A model generated the notes under the pieces. It worked only from the letters and a program-made list of their open reading frames with translations, had not been told where the DNA came from and made no database searches. Shown piece after piece: positions 25,756-37,842 of a stretch of 64,000 bases of DNA. This DNA is from Holacanthus passer (Eukaryota; Chordata; Actinopteri; Pomacanthidae), in contig JAFREQ010000027.1 of assembly GCA_025331565.1 (NCBI GenBank), positions 434,001 to 498,000 of the forward strand. Direction: 5' to 3'. Every line of letters starts with the position of its first letter. The stretch's first letter is position 1. A program made the translations under genes and the position numbers.

Positions 25756-26104
25756 CTATGCACTTGATGTCAAATCCCTGTGGTGGCTTCAGGGTCCGTC
25801 TGGTCCATCCGTTCCTGAGCACCTGAAGATGAACCTCTCTCCCTTGGATCAGCAGCACACGCTCATCTATCCAGCCCAGGAAGAAGATCTCGGACAGGGC
25901 TTGTGTCAGCGCCTTGTTCCAGAAATGCTGCATGTTTACAGCTTTGAAATTAGCGAACACATCGTATCCAGTGTGATGCTGTAACTTCACAGAAAGCACA
26001 GCCGGTGATGATGATGATGATGATGGATCCTCTTCATCTCCTGTGCAAACCTGCGACAGCACCAGAGCCAGAGAGTGAGGAGCCACCTGCAGGAACTTCT
26101 CCAT
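25756..26104 (-). CDS. stox2: Alternative first coding exon of stox2 (long-start isoform)
   Basis: The ATG at 26104 opens a 116-codon exon that ends with a donor (ATAG then GTGGG) in phase 1. That is the same phase as the 18843-19017 first exon, so it can splice directly to 17124-17276, giving IKCIG followed by DVSPISMS. The peptide has APHSLALVL, FWNKALTQAL, GWIDERVLL and RTLKPPQGF. These match, from memory, the N-terminal region of STOX1 just before its winged helix (APGSLALVL, FWNARL, LRPPRGF). The long isoform would be about 1083 aa with the frame slip corrected. The exon lies about 7 kb upstream of the short first exon, implying a second promoter. A separate gene is unlikely because the frame has no other natural continuation. 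Confidence 0.8.
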
Positions 26105-28610
26105 GCTGCTTCAGGTCCACATGGAAATCAGAGAAAACTAGTTATCTCATGTTTAGAGCAAAGCTTCCTGGTCATCTCAGCTGGTTTTTGCATGTTGAAG
26201 AAATGAAACTGCGCTGATCCAGATTCTGCAGCACGACTCTAAAAAAAAGCAGGTGCTGCATGTGAAATGAGGGAAAATGTGCAACCTGACACGATGCAAA
26301 CTGCAGCCAACTAACCGCAACTGTCAGAGTATTAGTGACTATTTTCAGCGACAAAGGAGGCGAGGACTTGTGCTGCGTTCAAGTGCGACTCGTAAACTCC
26401 TGCTCTCTACTTTGGAAGTTCACCAAACGCAGCTTTTGTTGTGTAAGAAATTGTTTACCAGTCTTATGCTGATCTAATTGTGTAAGGATGTATAACACAA
26501 AACACCAAAAGAGGTTTAACAAACACACAAATATGACACACAAAAACTATAATACCTGCAGGATTCAAAACAATATCAACCTTAACTTTATTGTCACAAA
26601 AGGAAAAGTTGTCTTGCTGCAGGTCACAACAGAACAGACACATGATGAAAATAATGACAATGAAACATATTACAAAAATGTGTGTAGTCTTAAAACCTCC
26701 CACTCAAGCTCACATAAAACAATGTGCACCAATCACACTGTGACACAAAACCTGCTTCAGCCATAAACAAGATCACCATCACTACCCATAACAGTAATAT
26801 TTTATCAACCTCATTTACGTATATGGAGCAAATTTATTGTCATCTTACAATATCCAATCCAAAAATAATGCCATAATGCTGTTTGTGAAAGCTAGTTGAC
26901 GTAAAGCGTGTCTGAGGCCCAGTTTTATTTGGCGGGGGGCCTCAGGATCTGGTGGCCCAGTTCGTCTCACCTCCAGGCCAAATCTGGAGTAATCCTGCCT
27001 GTTCACACTCAAGAAAGTGTGCAAGACTCACTACTGTGTTTGTAGAGGATAACTCTTGTATGAGATATGTAGAATGCTGGCAAGACTTTGTGAGAATGTG
27101 AGCACTTCAACTTTAGTGATGTATCTGTGGATGTTCATGATCTTCATTACTGTTATAATGAAAGAGACAAAAAAATCAGTAACACTGTTTTACAACACAG
27201 AACAATGAAAAGTGGTCTTTATTTTTCAGGAAGAACATTACACCACCACCTCACAGTACAGATTGCTTAAAACATAGCGATACCACAAAAAACCCCAAAC
27301 GTGACGTTCACAGTAAAACTTTGTATTGACAGGACTTAAAAATTGGATTGTCAAATGTTAGTGAAATATTTTAACAGCAAAAGTGATTTCAGCCTATGTG
27401 CTGTAAATATTGCATATACTCACAAATGACCAGGACCTGAATCGGCGCGCAATCAAATTGTGCTTTGTCTGTCATAATTCACTCAATCCTGATGGTTACA
27501 TAGAAAAGTTTGACCCAGTTACACAACAGTCCATTGGAATTTAGTTTTGAAACAGAAGTTAATGACTGTAACAATTAAATCAAAGCCATATTTATCTTTA
27601 AACTCACATGACATACATGAACTATTGTCGAATATGAAATGTAAAGCTGTGTTCAAGTATGACTGACTCATCAAAACGTGCCTCACATAACAGTATCGTG
27701 CAAGTGGGCTGGCTTTACTCATGCATGCTATGAAGCCTGACCCCCACTAATTGACAGACAACAGTTCATTCAAAGAAATCCATATTTAGAAAAAGACCAT
27801 AAAAAAAACATAAAAATCTAAATTCTGAGCTTGAAAACCAACAAAAAACAAGATAGCTAAATGGATGTTCCTGACTTTGCTACACATTATTGTTTAATGT
27901 ACCTACTGAGTCAAAGTGTTGCATTTTATTAGGCTTCACACAACTTGCCAAGTGGTAATCCAGTGAATGATTCATCATTTTGGTTGTGCAAACCTCATGT
28001 CAGAAATCACCAAACTTGACTTAATAGTGAAAGAGACAAGGATGTAAAAAAAAAAAAAAAAAAAAAAAGCCCAGGCACAGAAATGACACACAAGATCCCT
28101 TTGTCTTAATTAGACTCTTAAGTTATAATAAACAGCTGACTTATAAAAATGCAGATGCTGGAGTGCAGGAGGCACATCTATGGGTTCATGATTAAACAAA
28201 TACAGAAGTCACACTTCCTATCAAACTGGCTCCCACTGTTTTTCCCTGAAATGTATATAGTGTAAACAGCATGAGAGGCATGTACTGGTAGTAAACTGAG
28301 AGCACGTAATTACAAGGTCAATTATGTTTCATATTTAGAGTCATGATTTTTTTTGTTTATCAGAGAATACAAAATAGTTTTCCTGCAGGGATAAAAACAT
28401 TTAATGCCTAATATTTCAGAATTGTGCCATACACAAAAGAACCTTAAAATGCTAAGCTTGTGAAATGTGAACTCACATCTACTCTCCCAGAAATATGTAA
28501 GCTGAGGTTTCAAGAGATATTCAGTGAGTGTTCAAGTGTAAAATAATAATTCACCAACACCACCTCATACACATCCTTTCTTCTGCACATGAAGGCTGGT
28601 GAGGCTGAAG
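26105..28610. other. Interval between stox2 long start and casp3 stop
   Basis: The right end is probably casp3 3'UTR: a TTTATT at 27218-27223 reads AATAAA on the minus strand and would give a 3'UTR of about 1.4 kb. A poly-A run lies near 28047-28068. The left few hundred bases would hold the long-isoform stox2 promoter. No further gene seen. Confidence 0.5.
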
Positions 28611-29581
28611 TCAAGGAGAAAAATACATCTCTTTGGTCAGCATTGACACAATGCATGGGATTTGTTTCTTTGCATGAAAGCCTGGCGAATTGGAGACTGA
28701 CTCAAACTCTACTGCCACCTTGTGGTTCACTCGGGTCATGATGTGCTGGAGCTCCAATTCTTTTCCATATTTGCTGATCAACTCACACACTGACTGGATG
28801 AACCAGGACCCGGTCAGAGTATTCCTCCATGAGTAGTAGCCTGTGGACAGATGAGTGATGGAATAAAGGGTGTATCAATACAAGAAATACAAAGGGAAAA
28901 ATAAGTACACAAAATATGTTTGTGTATTAACCTGGAGCTGTGGAGAAAGCATAGAGGAAGTCAGCTTCCACAGGGATCTTGATAGGGCCATCGTCTCCAC
29001 TGTCAGCTTCAATGCCTGCATCCAGATCAGTGCCTCTGCAAGCCTACAATGTGAACACAAACAAAACACAACTGGTTACAGGTTAGACACTCACTTTAAG
29101 TGCAGGAGGGAAAAAAACAGAAGAAAATGATTTGATACCTGGATGAAGAACAGCTTGGGCTTTCCCACCAGCGATCTGCAGCGATCGCCTCGAAAAAGCG
29201 ATGTTAGGTACTTAAGTTCTATTGAGCCATCTGTACCAAAAAACACACCCTCATCTCCATGACTCAACAGAACACAGACGAATGAGGCGCTGCAGCTGTG
29301 ATCCTCCTTTGACACTGAAAAAATATAAATGTATTAGACTCAATATATTTTGTACAAGATGATATAAAAGACAGCAGTTGCAGCATACAGTGTGTATGTG
29401 TGTGTGTGCACATGTTGGGGTAGTGGTGTACGAATTCTGCATCAGACTTACCAGTAATTAAAACTTGTCTCATCTGCTCGACTGTCTGGTCATTGTAAAC
29501 CTTCACTTTATAACCCAACTTCGTGAACACTTTCATCGCATTGGCTGCATCGACATCTGTTCCATTTCGTTGATTCATGCC

Positions 29582-29614
<33 letters not shown>

Positions 29615-32600
29615 AGAAATTTGTTCCGGCTACTTTAAGAACACATTCAAAACACAACTTTTTGTGGAACCAATTTTTAAGGAACTAACAACTGTTGCTT
29701 CCTCCCAATTAAATTTAACTACTGGCAGAGACTATAGGCAGATTGATACAAAGCACACATTGGTTTATTTTCCAATAATCTTACAGGCCCTGCATACTCA
29801 TGGTGATTTTAATCATTAGACATCTGTTTATGAGGTTTTCTACTCTAGCAGCAAGCCCAAAGAAACCAGGTTAAATGGAGTGCAAGCGGCATATGAGACA
29901 GTGCTTTGTCAGCAGCATGTGTTAGAGATGCTGTGATAAACTTTCATTTTATTGTTTTACAGCTTGAAAGGTTTCCCAGACATTTTTCATTCAAAATTTT
30001 CCATTTGGCTTCAGTCATGACAAGCAACATGGAAAATGTTTTCATTAGTCTGTATTCTTTGCTGTTGGTACACGGCCGCACAGAGACATAGATTCAGGTT
30101 GGCATAAAGTGGCGTGTAATGTTTTGTGTGCTGAATTGGATAGAAAACCTCTCCCAACCCACAATGCGATAATGGGGTTTTTGACTACACCCATTCTTAA
30201 TAGCACATGAAGTCTGGTTGTCTCACAAAAGCTCCACATATCTTCAACGTAATCAGTGAGACAAAGTGAAAACGCCTTTAAAAGTTTAAATAACACCAGT
30301 GATGGCTGGATTCCATTTGCTGGTAAGTTTGGTCCCTCATACATGTTGAATTGCTTCCTCTTGTGCAGAGTCTTGATCTGACTTTTACCAACGGCCTAAC
30401 ACGGATACATTTTAAAACAAAGTTGAGTTGGCACAACTATGTCGTCTGCTGTCATCCATCTATCCACACGGCCACTGTCTGTCTGGAGCGCTTGGGTTCA
30501 GGATTGAAGACCTCTCTTGTCTGTTAGCTACAGTAACTGTTGTCACCTGCTCTGTTTGTAAAAGTGAGGCTGTGGACCAGAACTAACCTGCTAACTTTTA
30601 CATAAAATCTTTTAGGCTCTTGCACAAAATGCTGTAATTTTCTTGGAAACATGTGGGGCATTTCCAAGTTACATCTAAGCATGCACGAATCTTCCATAAT
30701 AGGACTCTTTGATGATCGAACAGCTGGAAATAATCAAATGGACATGGAATAACAGGTTTAACCACTGCTGATGTTTACCCCACTAATATGATGTTACTTG
30801 CTCGTTAAACATTACACTGCTTCTAGGCCTAGCAGTCATGCGTACTCAGCTATTCCTGCTAGACGGGTTTGTCAAACACATGTCTGACAGCAAAATAAGA
30901 CCATCATACAGTAACTCTGATGCTCTATAAAAGCAGACTGAAGTTGCATTTGCTTGCATTGAAATCCAAGGTCTTCACAGCCAGATAATAGAGGCTCTTT
31001 CAATAAAAGCAGACACAGCTCTTCAGTTTGTAAAGCTTACATTGCACAATGTCCCTACAGGGTAGACAAGGACTAAGGTCAACTCAAGGTTTCAAACAGA
31101 AGCAAGTGCTGGATAAACATTCCCCTGCAGATCCTTAAGGGCTATACATGGTCATGTTTCACAAAAACATTATAAACACCCAAGGGACACATATGACAAT
31201 AGCTGTAATGGCTGTCTTTCTGTATCCTTCCACCCTAAAGCAAGACTACAAGAATATTCAAGTGACTTAGCCATGAAATGAATGTAGAGCATGAACATTC
31301 TCATACAGAGTTCTCCACAGACCACATCAAACACAGTAGAGGAACTAATCAAACCACAGGTACCCATGTGATGCATGACAAATCATAGGACAAGTCATAC
31401 AAGTACCTGAACTTCCTGAAGGTCGCCTGACAGTTTGCTGCTCTGAGGGTGACTGAATTATCATGTTATCAAATGCAAGAATGCACAGTGGAGGATTAGT
31501 ACAACTCCCTGCTTGTTCTCGTTCTTTCTACAGCAAAAACAAGGACTGCCACAGAGCTAACTTGACCATCTAATTAATAGGCATGGGATGCAGTTAAATG
31601 GTATCTACAGCAGTAAATGTAAAATTGGTTCCCCAAGCACACTGATCTCATGAAGGTGTGGATGTGAGATTACGTTGTTCCACACTGAGATGTTACCAAA
31701 GCCTTACTTTAGTGTTAAAGGCAGCTTCTGCTCTCTCAGAGCTAGATGCCTGTTTCTCTATAAAGACCTTTTGTGGTGCTCACACAACTCCAGGCCATAA
31801 ATCATCTATCCTGCTGTATAAAACATGTTGGAGCAAACCCCAACCCTGCACAGAAGTGGCATCAGCCCTCCTCCAGCTTTCGGACAGGAATGAAAATCAA
31901 TCTACCATAACTGAGGGACATACCGGAGAAGCTTGTGCTACTACAGCACAACACAACACCACAGGCACATCTATAGCTAACTCCTCATTAAAGTTTTAAC
32001 AGTGGACATTTGAGCCACTTGACCTATTAACCTTGGACTAACTAATTGGTTTAGATTAATTAATTTTTACGTCCCAATGTGGCTTTTTAATTGACTGCTG
32101 GATAATAACTCTGAACATAAACAGAAGATGAACATAGCAAAGAGGGACTACAAGTAATTAGTTTCATTACTTGACTGTCACAATAATGTACTTTCTTATA
32201 ATAATTTAGTTTGTAAAATATAATAAGTGCCAATAATGGGAACCTATCAAGAAGTTATTTAGTCTGACTAAGGGAAGTAAATGTTACCACCAGATGTTTC
32301 TTTTTCACATACTGATTAATGATGAACTATTCTACAATTTCAGCACTAAGTAAAAGAGGATGTGAAAATGAGACCAAACTAAACACCTGTTCCTCTGTCA
32401 AAGTTCTTGTTGTTGATGATGATGCATTGACCGATGCTGGGGAAATTCAGACTGTATCTGAAGCTGTGGGAGTTGGGCTTGGCATCCACATCCATGGAGG
32501 CAGAAGCAGACGAAGACAACTCCGACCTGAGGGACAACAAACCATAACGAAGTCTATAATTCAAATGTAAGATAACTATTTAAGTAAAGCACCGCGAAGA

Positions 32601-32908
32601 TGAAGCTAATGTAGCATTTAAAGTGTCAGGCCTGAATAAGTGCTTCATATATGACATGCTAACTCAAAGCTAGTTTACAGGATCGCAAACAACAGCTTCT
32701 ATAATAGCTAGCAGGTGAAACAATATGATAGTAACAGGGAGGACAGTGATGTGGGACATGAACAAACAGCTTCTTCCTCTCTGGACAACAATGAGCTGCT
32801 GGACATAAAGATCGCTAACTAGCTTAAATCAACTGTGACTCACTCTTGTCCATCGCCTCGCCTTGCGTCTGTGGTGTCTTCTCCGGGTCCAGGTCCGTTT
32901 ACCGACAT
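28611..32908 (-). CDS. casp3: Caspase-3, executioner cysteine protease
   Basis: Six coding exons on the minus strand: 32844-32908, 32387-32526, 29452-29580, 29139-29314, 28932-29043 and 28611-28840. Phases close to 852 nt, 283 aa (human caspase-3 is 277). Short prodomain, then NFPSIGQCIIINNKNF. Catalytic His130 is in LLSHGDEG and catalytic Cys172 in QACRG, whose Q and A fall on either side of the exon 4/5 junction. Substrate-pocket Arg73 lies in NQRNGTDVDAAN. IEAD184-Ser185 is the expected large/small-subunit cleavage site, matching human IETD. The small subunit has AFSTAPGYYSWRN and ends MLTKEMYFSP. All catalytic residues are present and no break is seen, so the gene looks functional. It acts in the cytosol downstream of caspase-8/9. 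Teleosts often have two casp3 copies; a or b cannot be decided here. Confidence 0.95.
29585..29610 (-). repeat. casp3: 26-base mononucleotide run in the casp3 exon 3 acceptor
   Basis: A run of 26 A on the plus strand, so 26 T on the transcript, followed by TAAAG and then the exon. It forms the whole polypyrimidine tract of casp3 exon 3. Confidence 0.9.
29611..32386 (-). other. casp3: casp3 intron 2
   Basis: Largest casp3 intron, about 2.8 kb. No other exon or recognised element was identified; several short stretches (about 30.3-32.0 kb) have no repeat or gene that I recognise. Confidence 0.7.
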
Positions 32909-33110
32909 AGTTGTTGATTAAACAGATTAACCACTAAGTACACAGTGAAATTACACGCCCGGTATGATTAACAGCGAACCCAGCAGACGGCTAATGCTAA
33001 TGCGGATGCTAGCTGTGCTCGGCTAGTAAACAAAGATGCTGATGTCATGCGGAGACGCACTCGTTTATATACTCCGACGCCTGCCGCGTGAGGGGTGGGG
33101 TCACTGCACA
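32909..33110 (-). promoter_or_regulatory. casp3: Probable casp3 5'UTR and promoter
   Basis: Sequence directly upstream of the casp3 ATG, with CpG dinucleotides and GC-rich patches near 33060-33110, bounded by a poly-T run at 33126-33157. Inferred from position only. Confidence 0.4.
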
Positions 33111-33122
33111 ACCTCTGACGAG

Positions 33123-33125
<3 letters not shown>

Positions 33126-33157
<32 letters not shown>
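33126..33157. repeat. 32-base poly-T run
   Basis: Uninterrupted T run about 220 bases upstream of the casp3 start codon. It may be the tail of an old retroelement insertion, but no flanking duplication was identified. Confidence 0.85.
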
Positions 33158-33165
<8 letters not shown>

Positions 33166-33689
33166 TGACCAGACACAGAGACTGATATTTTGTTTTGCTT
33201 TTTGTTTAGGTTGTATTTTAATCAATTATCTAATATAAATATTTCTCTATTAACTCCACCCCGCCCCGACCCCACGTTGAAGTTTTAAAGCTGCATCTCC
33301 ACCTTGTTTAGAAATACATTACTGCTACTCAAATATGAACTTAAATTTAAGTATATTAAATTTGAAAATACTACAAAATCCCCTGTAAAAATACCCACAT
33401 CTGTACACTTTCCATTTCAGACTCTAAACTCCCCCATTTGTCTAAAATCCCCCACATTCCCAGAGAAAACATGGCCCTGCTGATGTTACTGATGCCAAGA
33501 GATTTAGATGCATATAATCTATAGATTTCCAATTAAATTGTTGTTGTCTCTAATAATAAACTCTATTTGAGCTCATCCTGGAGTCACATAATATAATCAA
33601 CATACATACTGCTCCCTGGTGGCCCCATCCTTTACACCTGCTTTTTGCCTGGCCACCCTCCAATTTAATCTGCACCTTAGACACATAGG

Positions 33690-34870
33690 GCTTTTGGGGG
33701 AGGGGGCATGTTGAGACCCACTATCTGTAAGCAGTGTGGAATCCATGCCCAAATTTTCTCCCAAATTTTAATTACACCAATAGTCACTCATCCCTCATAC
33801 TCCCACCTCATTACACTTGCTCGCACTACCACATACACTCACTTTGTCAGTAGAGCTGGGTGGTGGCCTGCCTTCCCTGGGGCGGGGGGTGCTGGTCAGG
33901 CTGCGGCCTTACTGTCCGGGTGAGGCGGGGGGGTCTCCAGGGGGGTCTTATTTATTTATTTATTTGATTTTTTTTCTAACCTGTTCTGTACAGCAACTTG
34001 GGCAAATAGTGTGATGTTCTAGATGCCCAGTCGTGCCACACAGATTTGCTCTGCTAGAGAGAGGTCTGAGATACTTCTCCCATTGTGTGATTTTTATTTT
34101 ATTTTTTGTTTGTGTGACAACCGGACCAGAACAGGAGGGAAAAGGATAGAGATAAAGAGAGGGGGATGTGGGGACAAGAGACAAGAGACAAGAGAGAACA
34201 TAACAACAACAACAAACACCACAACAACAACAACAACAACCACAACAAGAGTATGGCGAACTTCAACATTCCTAATACCTACCGAAGTAAAAGGTTGTGG
34301 AACAAACCGATATAATATATAATATATAATATATAATTAATGTAAGGAAAGTGTAATAGAAAAAACTCAAACAAGCAAGCAAATATAAGAAAAGATAGAA
34401 TTACCACATCACTAAATCCAATAGTGCCAAGGGTGTGTATGTGTGTGTGTGTGCATGTATGTATGTGTATGTGTGTGCGTGTGTTTTGTGTTTGTCCCTG
34501 GAGCCGAGGGTTAGTGTGAGACCACCGCATGCACCCCCCCTCCCCCGTGAACCCACCCCAGCCAGCAGGCATGAACCCCCAGCACCGGAGAGCCCACCAG
34601 CCCATGAGAAGGGATAGGCCCAGGCAGAGCCCCCAGGTCTGCCCAAGCAACCCCTGTCAGGGAGCCCAGCAGGAAGCCACGAGGAAAAGGCCCCAACCGA
34701 GGACAGACAGAGAGAGAGACAAGGCGACGACCAACCCCGAGGCCAGGCCAGAGCCCCCCCCCGGGAGCAAGCAAAGACCAGGACCCCACCCCCCACGGAC
34801 CCCCAGGCGAGAGACCCACCCGCGCACCAGAAGGGCCAGGCCCCCCCACAATGCCCCCCCACCCCTAAAA
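33690..34870. repeat. Unclassified GC-rich dispersed repeat, about 1.1 kb
   Basis: A block unlike its surroundings: GC-rich head (about 33870-33945), a TTTA tetranucleotide run, GACAAGA repeats (about 34170-34195), an AAC tract (34200-34250), an AT repeat (34310-34335), a TG-rich microsatellite (34433-34490), then about 330 bases of C-runs on the plus strand. A proline-rich frame (34529-34927) follows from the C-runs and is not a gene. I recall very similar strings from other spiny-rayed fish, so it is probably a mobile-element segment, possibly a retroelement untranslated region. I cannot name the family. Confidence 0.5.
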
Positions 34871-36844
34871 AACATTTTTTTATTCTTAAAGACTAAACTT
34901 TTCAACAGAAAAAGTACTCACAACTAGCCCTCCATCAACCAGCTCTTGCATTAAAATACTGCTTACTTGTTAAAGCATCAGTAATGACCTTTTAATACAG
35001 TATAATATTCTGTAGATGATCATTTTACTTCTGATACTGTAGCACATTTTGCTGATAGTACTACTTTATTTTACTTCAATATAATTTTAGATGCAGGACT
35101 TTTACTTGTTATGCTGTATTTTTACAGGTGCTACTTTTACTGACGTAAAGGATGTGAATACTTCTTCCATTAATCTGACAAGGAGACATTATGTTTACAT
35201 AATAATTAGGCAGCCTGCAACTTATATAATTAAAATGATCTACTGTCTATACTATAATGTCTATAATCAGGTTAAAATAAAAATATTCAAAAAACAAACT
35301 AAAATAAGCCTTCGCTTTGATCAGGAAAAAGGAAGAAAGAAAAACAAAGATATGCACTTCATTTCCATTCAGACTTTATTATTGTCAACCTCTGACTGCT
35401 AAAAAAAACTGCATTGAAGGACAGAAAAGGTGGAAATTATGCTCAGAACAGTGAGTCAATACATATGTATATTTTAAGTAATGTTTGCAATTACTGAACA
35501 TGGTTTAGGAAACAAAATCACAACATGACAAACTCTTCAGTAGCCAACATTAAGTGCTGATTGTTTATCAGTTAAATCACACAGGGTGGTAAAAAGAATG
35601 GATGTGATGTACGTAAGTGCAATGACACTTCTCAATTCTTATGAACTGTGGGAAGTTGCGGCGTTGTGTGTAGTGACAGTCTCCATAGTGCAGGGTAAAA
35701 ATCATAGCTGAAAACAATGGATGAAAAAGGTAGAAACTTAAGAAAAAAGTTAAAAACACACAGATGGAATGACGAACCTACACAAATAAAAGCAGTGACT
35801 AAAAATTCATGATTATACATGTTGAAAAAGACAGACAGACAGAAGCGTGGGAACTCCTTCAGAAATTTCAGAGATGTAGTGTGGCAGCAAGCTGTACATT
35901 CCTCACACACTCTTCTCCTGTTTAAATGTGTTATGAAGCGACAGTAATTCATAGTAAGGAATGGTTCACACCAAAAGACATGAATGTCATTAAAATAAAG
36001 CCATACTAGTCGGTAGAGCGTGACTCATGGTTAACATGGTTCACTCAGCTCACACAATGAAAATGCATCCAGTTCTGACAAAAAAAAAGAAAGAAAAAAA
36101 GTGCATCACCGCCTTTAGAGTCTCTATCAATATAACCAGTTAATATCACCATTACTTTGCTATTTAATATATTTACACAGAAATACTTGCAACATAATGT
36201 TTTGTGATCTTCATTTTCAGTGTTCTCCTTTTAAGTACACTTGAATATAAAATGAAATTTAGATTTTCATCAACCACACAGTCCTTCCACTCATATGACA
36301 AACAACAGAAGAGACAAATACAATGACACAGTTCAGTTATAGTTCTCACTTCACACGTTTCATTTTGTGCCACATGTATACGCACTGAGGCACTCTTATT
36401 GCTGTCTGTTAAAAGTCTACACTCGCAACACATAAACTAAAATAACCTAAATCTAGATTAAAGCTATGATCAACACGTTTGAAGGAAACCAGGAGGACAA
36501 GAACACTTGCCTCACATTTCCTTTCACTTCACTAATCATCAAGCCAGTAGAAATCAGCACAGCTCAGTGACAACCTGAAGCACAGCTCTGCTGCCCTTCA
36601 ATAAATCTCAGCTGTTCAGACGGTGAACCTCAACATTTACTTTGAAAGCAGAATTGAATACTTGGTTGATTCAAGTATTAGTAAGAGCACAAACTTTAGG
36701 TATGAAAATACAAGTTGAAATTTGTGTACTTGAGCAGAGAATCAAAATAGACACATTTTATAACATACGCATTTGAATCAATCTTATACACAATATGAGT
36801 TCATCTTACAAGGCTCTTGATCTCAACAACCAGCAGCTACGTTC

Positions 36845-37006
36845 TTTAAAGAGCAACTTAACACCCAGTTGATTTTGAGCATGTCCCCTACACAAATTTG
36901 TTTCTGGGGCTTGATGTCTCACAAAGCTTAATAGATTTTTTCAAAGCTTTGTGTAGGCCTACATGCAATTTCAAAAAGTGGATTTAGTGTTAAGTTATTC
37001 TTTAAA
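36845..37006. mobile_element. Candidate MITE, 162 bp, with 20-bp terminal inverted repeats
   Basis: Left end TTTAAAGAGCAACTTAACAC; the right end is the reverse complement with one mismatch (inner part of the right arm is GTGTTAAGTTATTC). No coding capacity. Clear inverted termini and short length fit a non-autonomous DNA transposon. Target-site duplication not resolved by eye. Confidence 0.75.
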
Positions 37007-37325
37007 ATGAAGTGCTGAAGGATAAAAAAAACAAACAATTCTGCATGTTTTTTCCCCATTGCTGGCAATAGTGCCATTGGTGTTTTCATACTTTGTCTGG
37101 TACCTGTATTTCACTTCATTTAGGATTTAGTATTAAATTAAATAAAGAACAAATATTCTAATAAAATTAATGTGCTACACACAGAAATGTCATTATTCTT
37201 GCTTAATAAAAAAAAAATGAACAGAAAAAACATGTAATGCCTTTAAAAAATGCTTATATAGCATATGGAACATATTTTATATCAGTCCAAATATAATTTT
37301 TGAAATCCACCATTGATTACTTCCA

Positions 37326-37842
37326 TAAAGGCATACTATGCAGGATTTTCTTAAAAACAATTTATAGACTCATACAAAAAATAATCCCTATCAATCATCA
37401 CTTATGACCCATTAGTAGTGTGTGGTCGTGTATACATCCACAGAGATTTTTTATTATCTTATTTTGCTGTGTTTGGGATGTTTCTGGGTGTCTAACTTTG
37501 GGCAGTGGGTGTGTAGCCCCCCCAGCAAATAACCTCCTGCTCTCTGTCTGTGTCATGGATGTATTAAGAGCTGCACCTTCCTGCAGGGTAGTTTGGAGGA
37601 GTGGGCGTGTTTATTTGTGCTTTAGAACTTTATCTCTCTGAAACAATCAATAAACAGAGATTAGAGATTCAAGATTCACTTCTTTGATCTTGCTAATGCC
37701 GCTCCCTCTCTTCATTTATTCTGTGGCTCGCTCGACCACTGCTGCTCCCTCTCTCTCGCTCACTCGTTGAGATGGGGAGGGGCCAACTTTGAATGTTGTG
37801 TTCACAAACAGCAACTGATAAATCCTGCATAGTGTACCTTTA
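37326..37842. mobile_element. Candidate MITE, 517 bp, with about 22-bp terminal inverted repeats
   Basis: Left end TAAAGGCATACTATGCAGGA; the right end, reverse complemented, reads TAAAGGTACACTATGCAGGA. Interior is non-coding with CT-rich stretches. The ACTATGCAGGATTT terminus is one I remember seeing very often in teleost genomes. Non-autonomous DNA element; superfamily not assigned. Confidence 0.8.

Noticed and set aside
34529..34927. Proline/arginine-rich frame in the GC-rich repeat
   Set aside because: Produced by C-runs inside a dispersed repeat; several overlapping frames on both strands are equally open, and none has domain or splice context.
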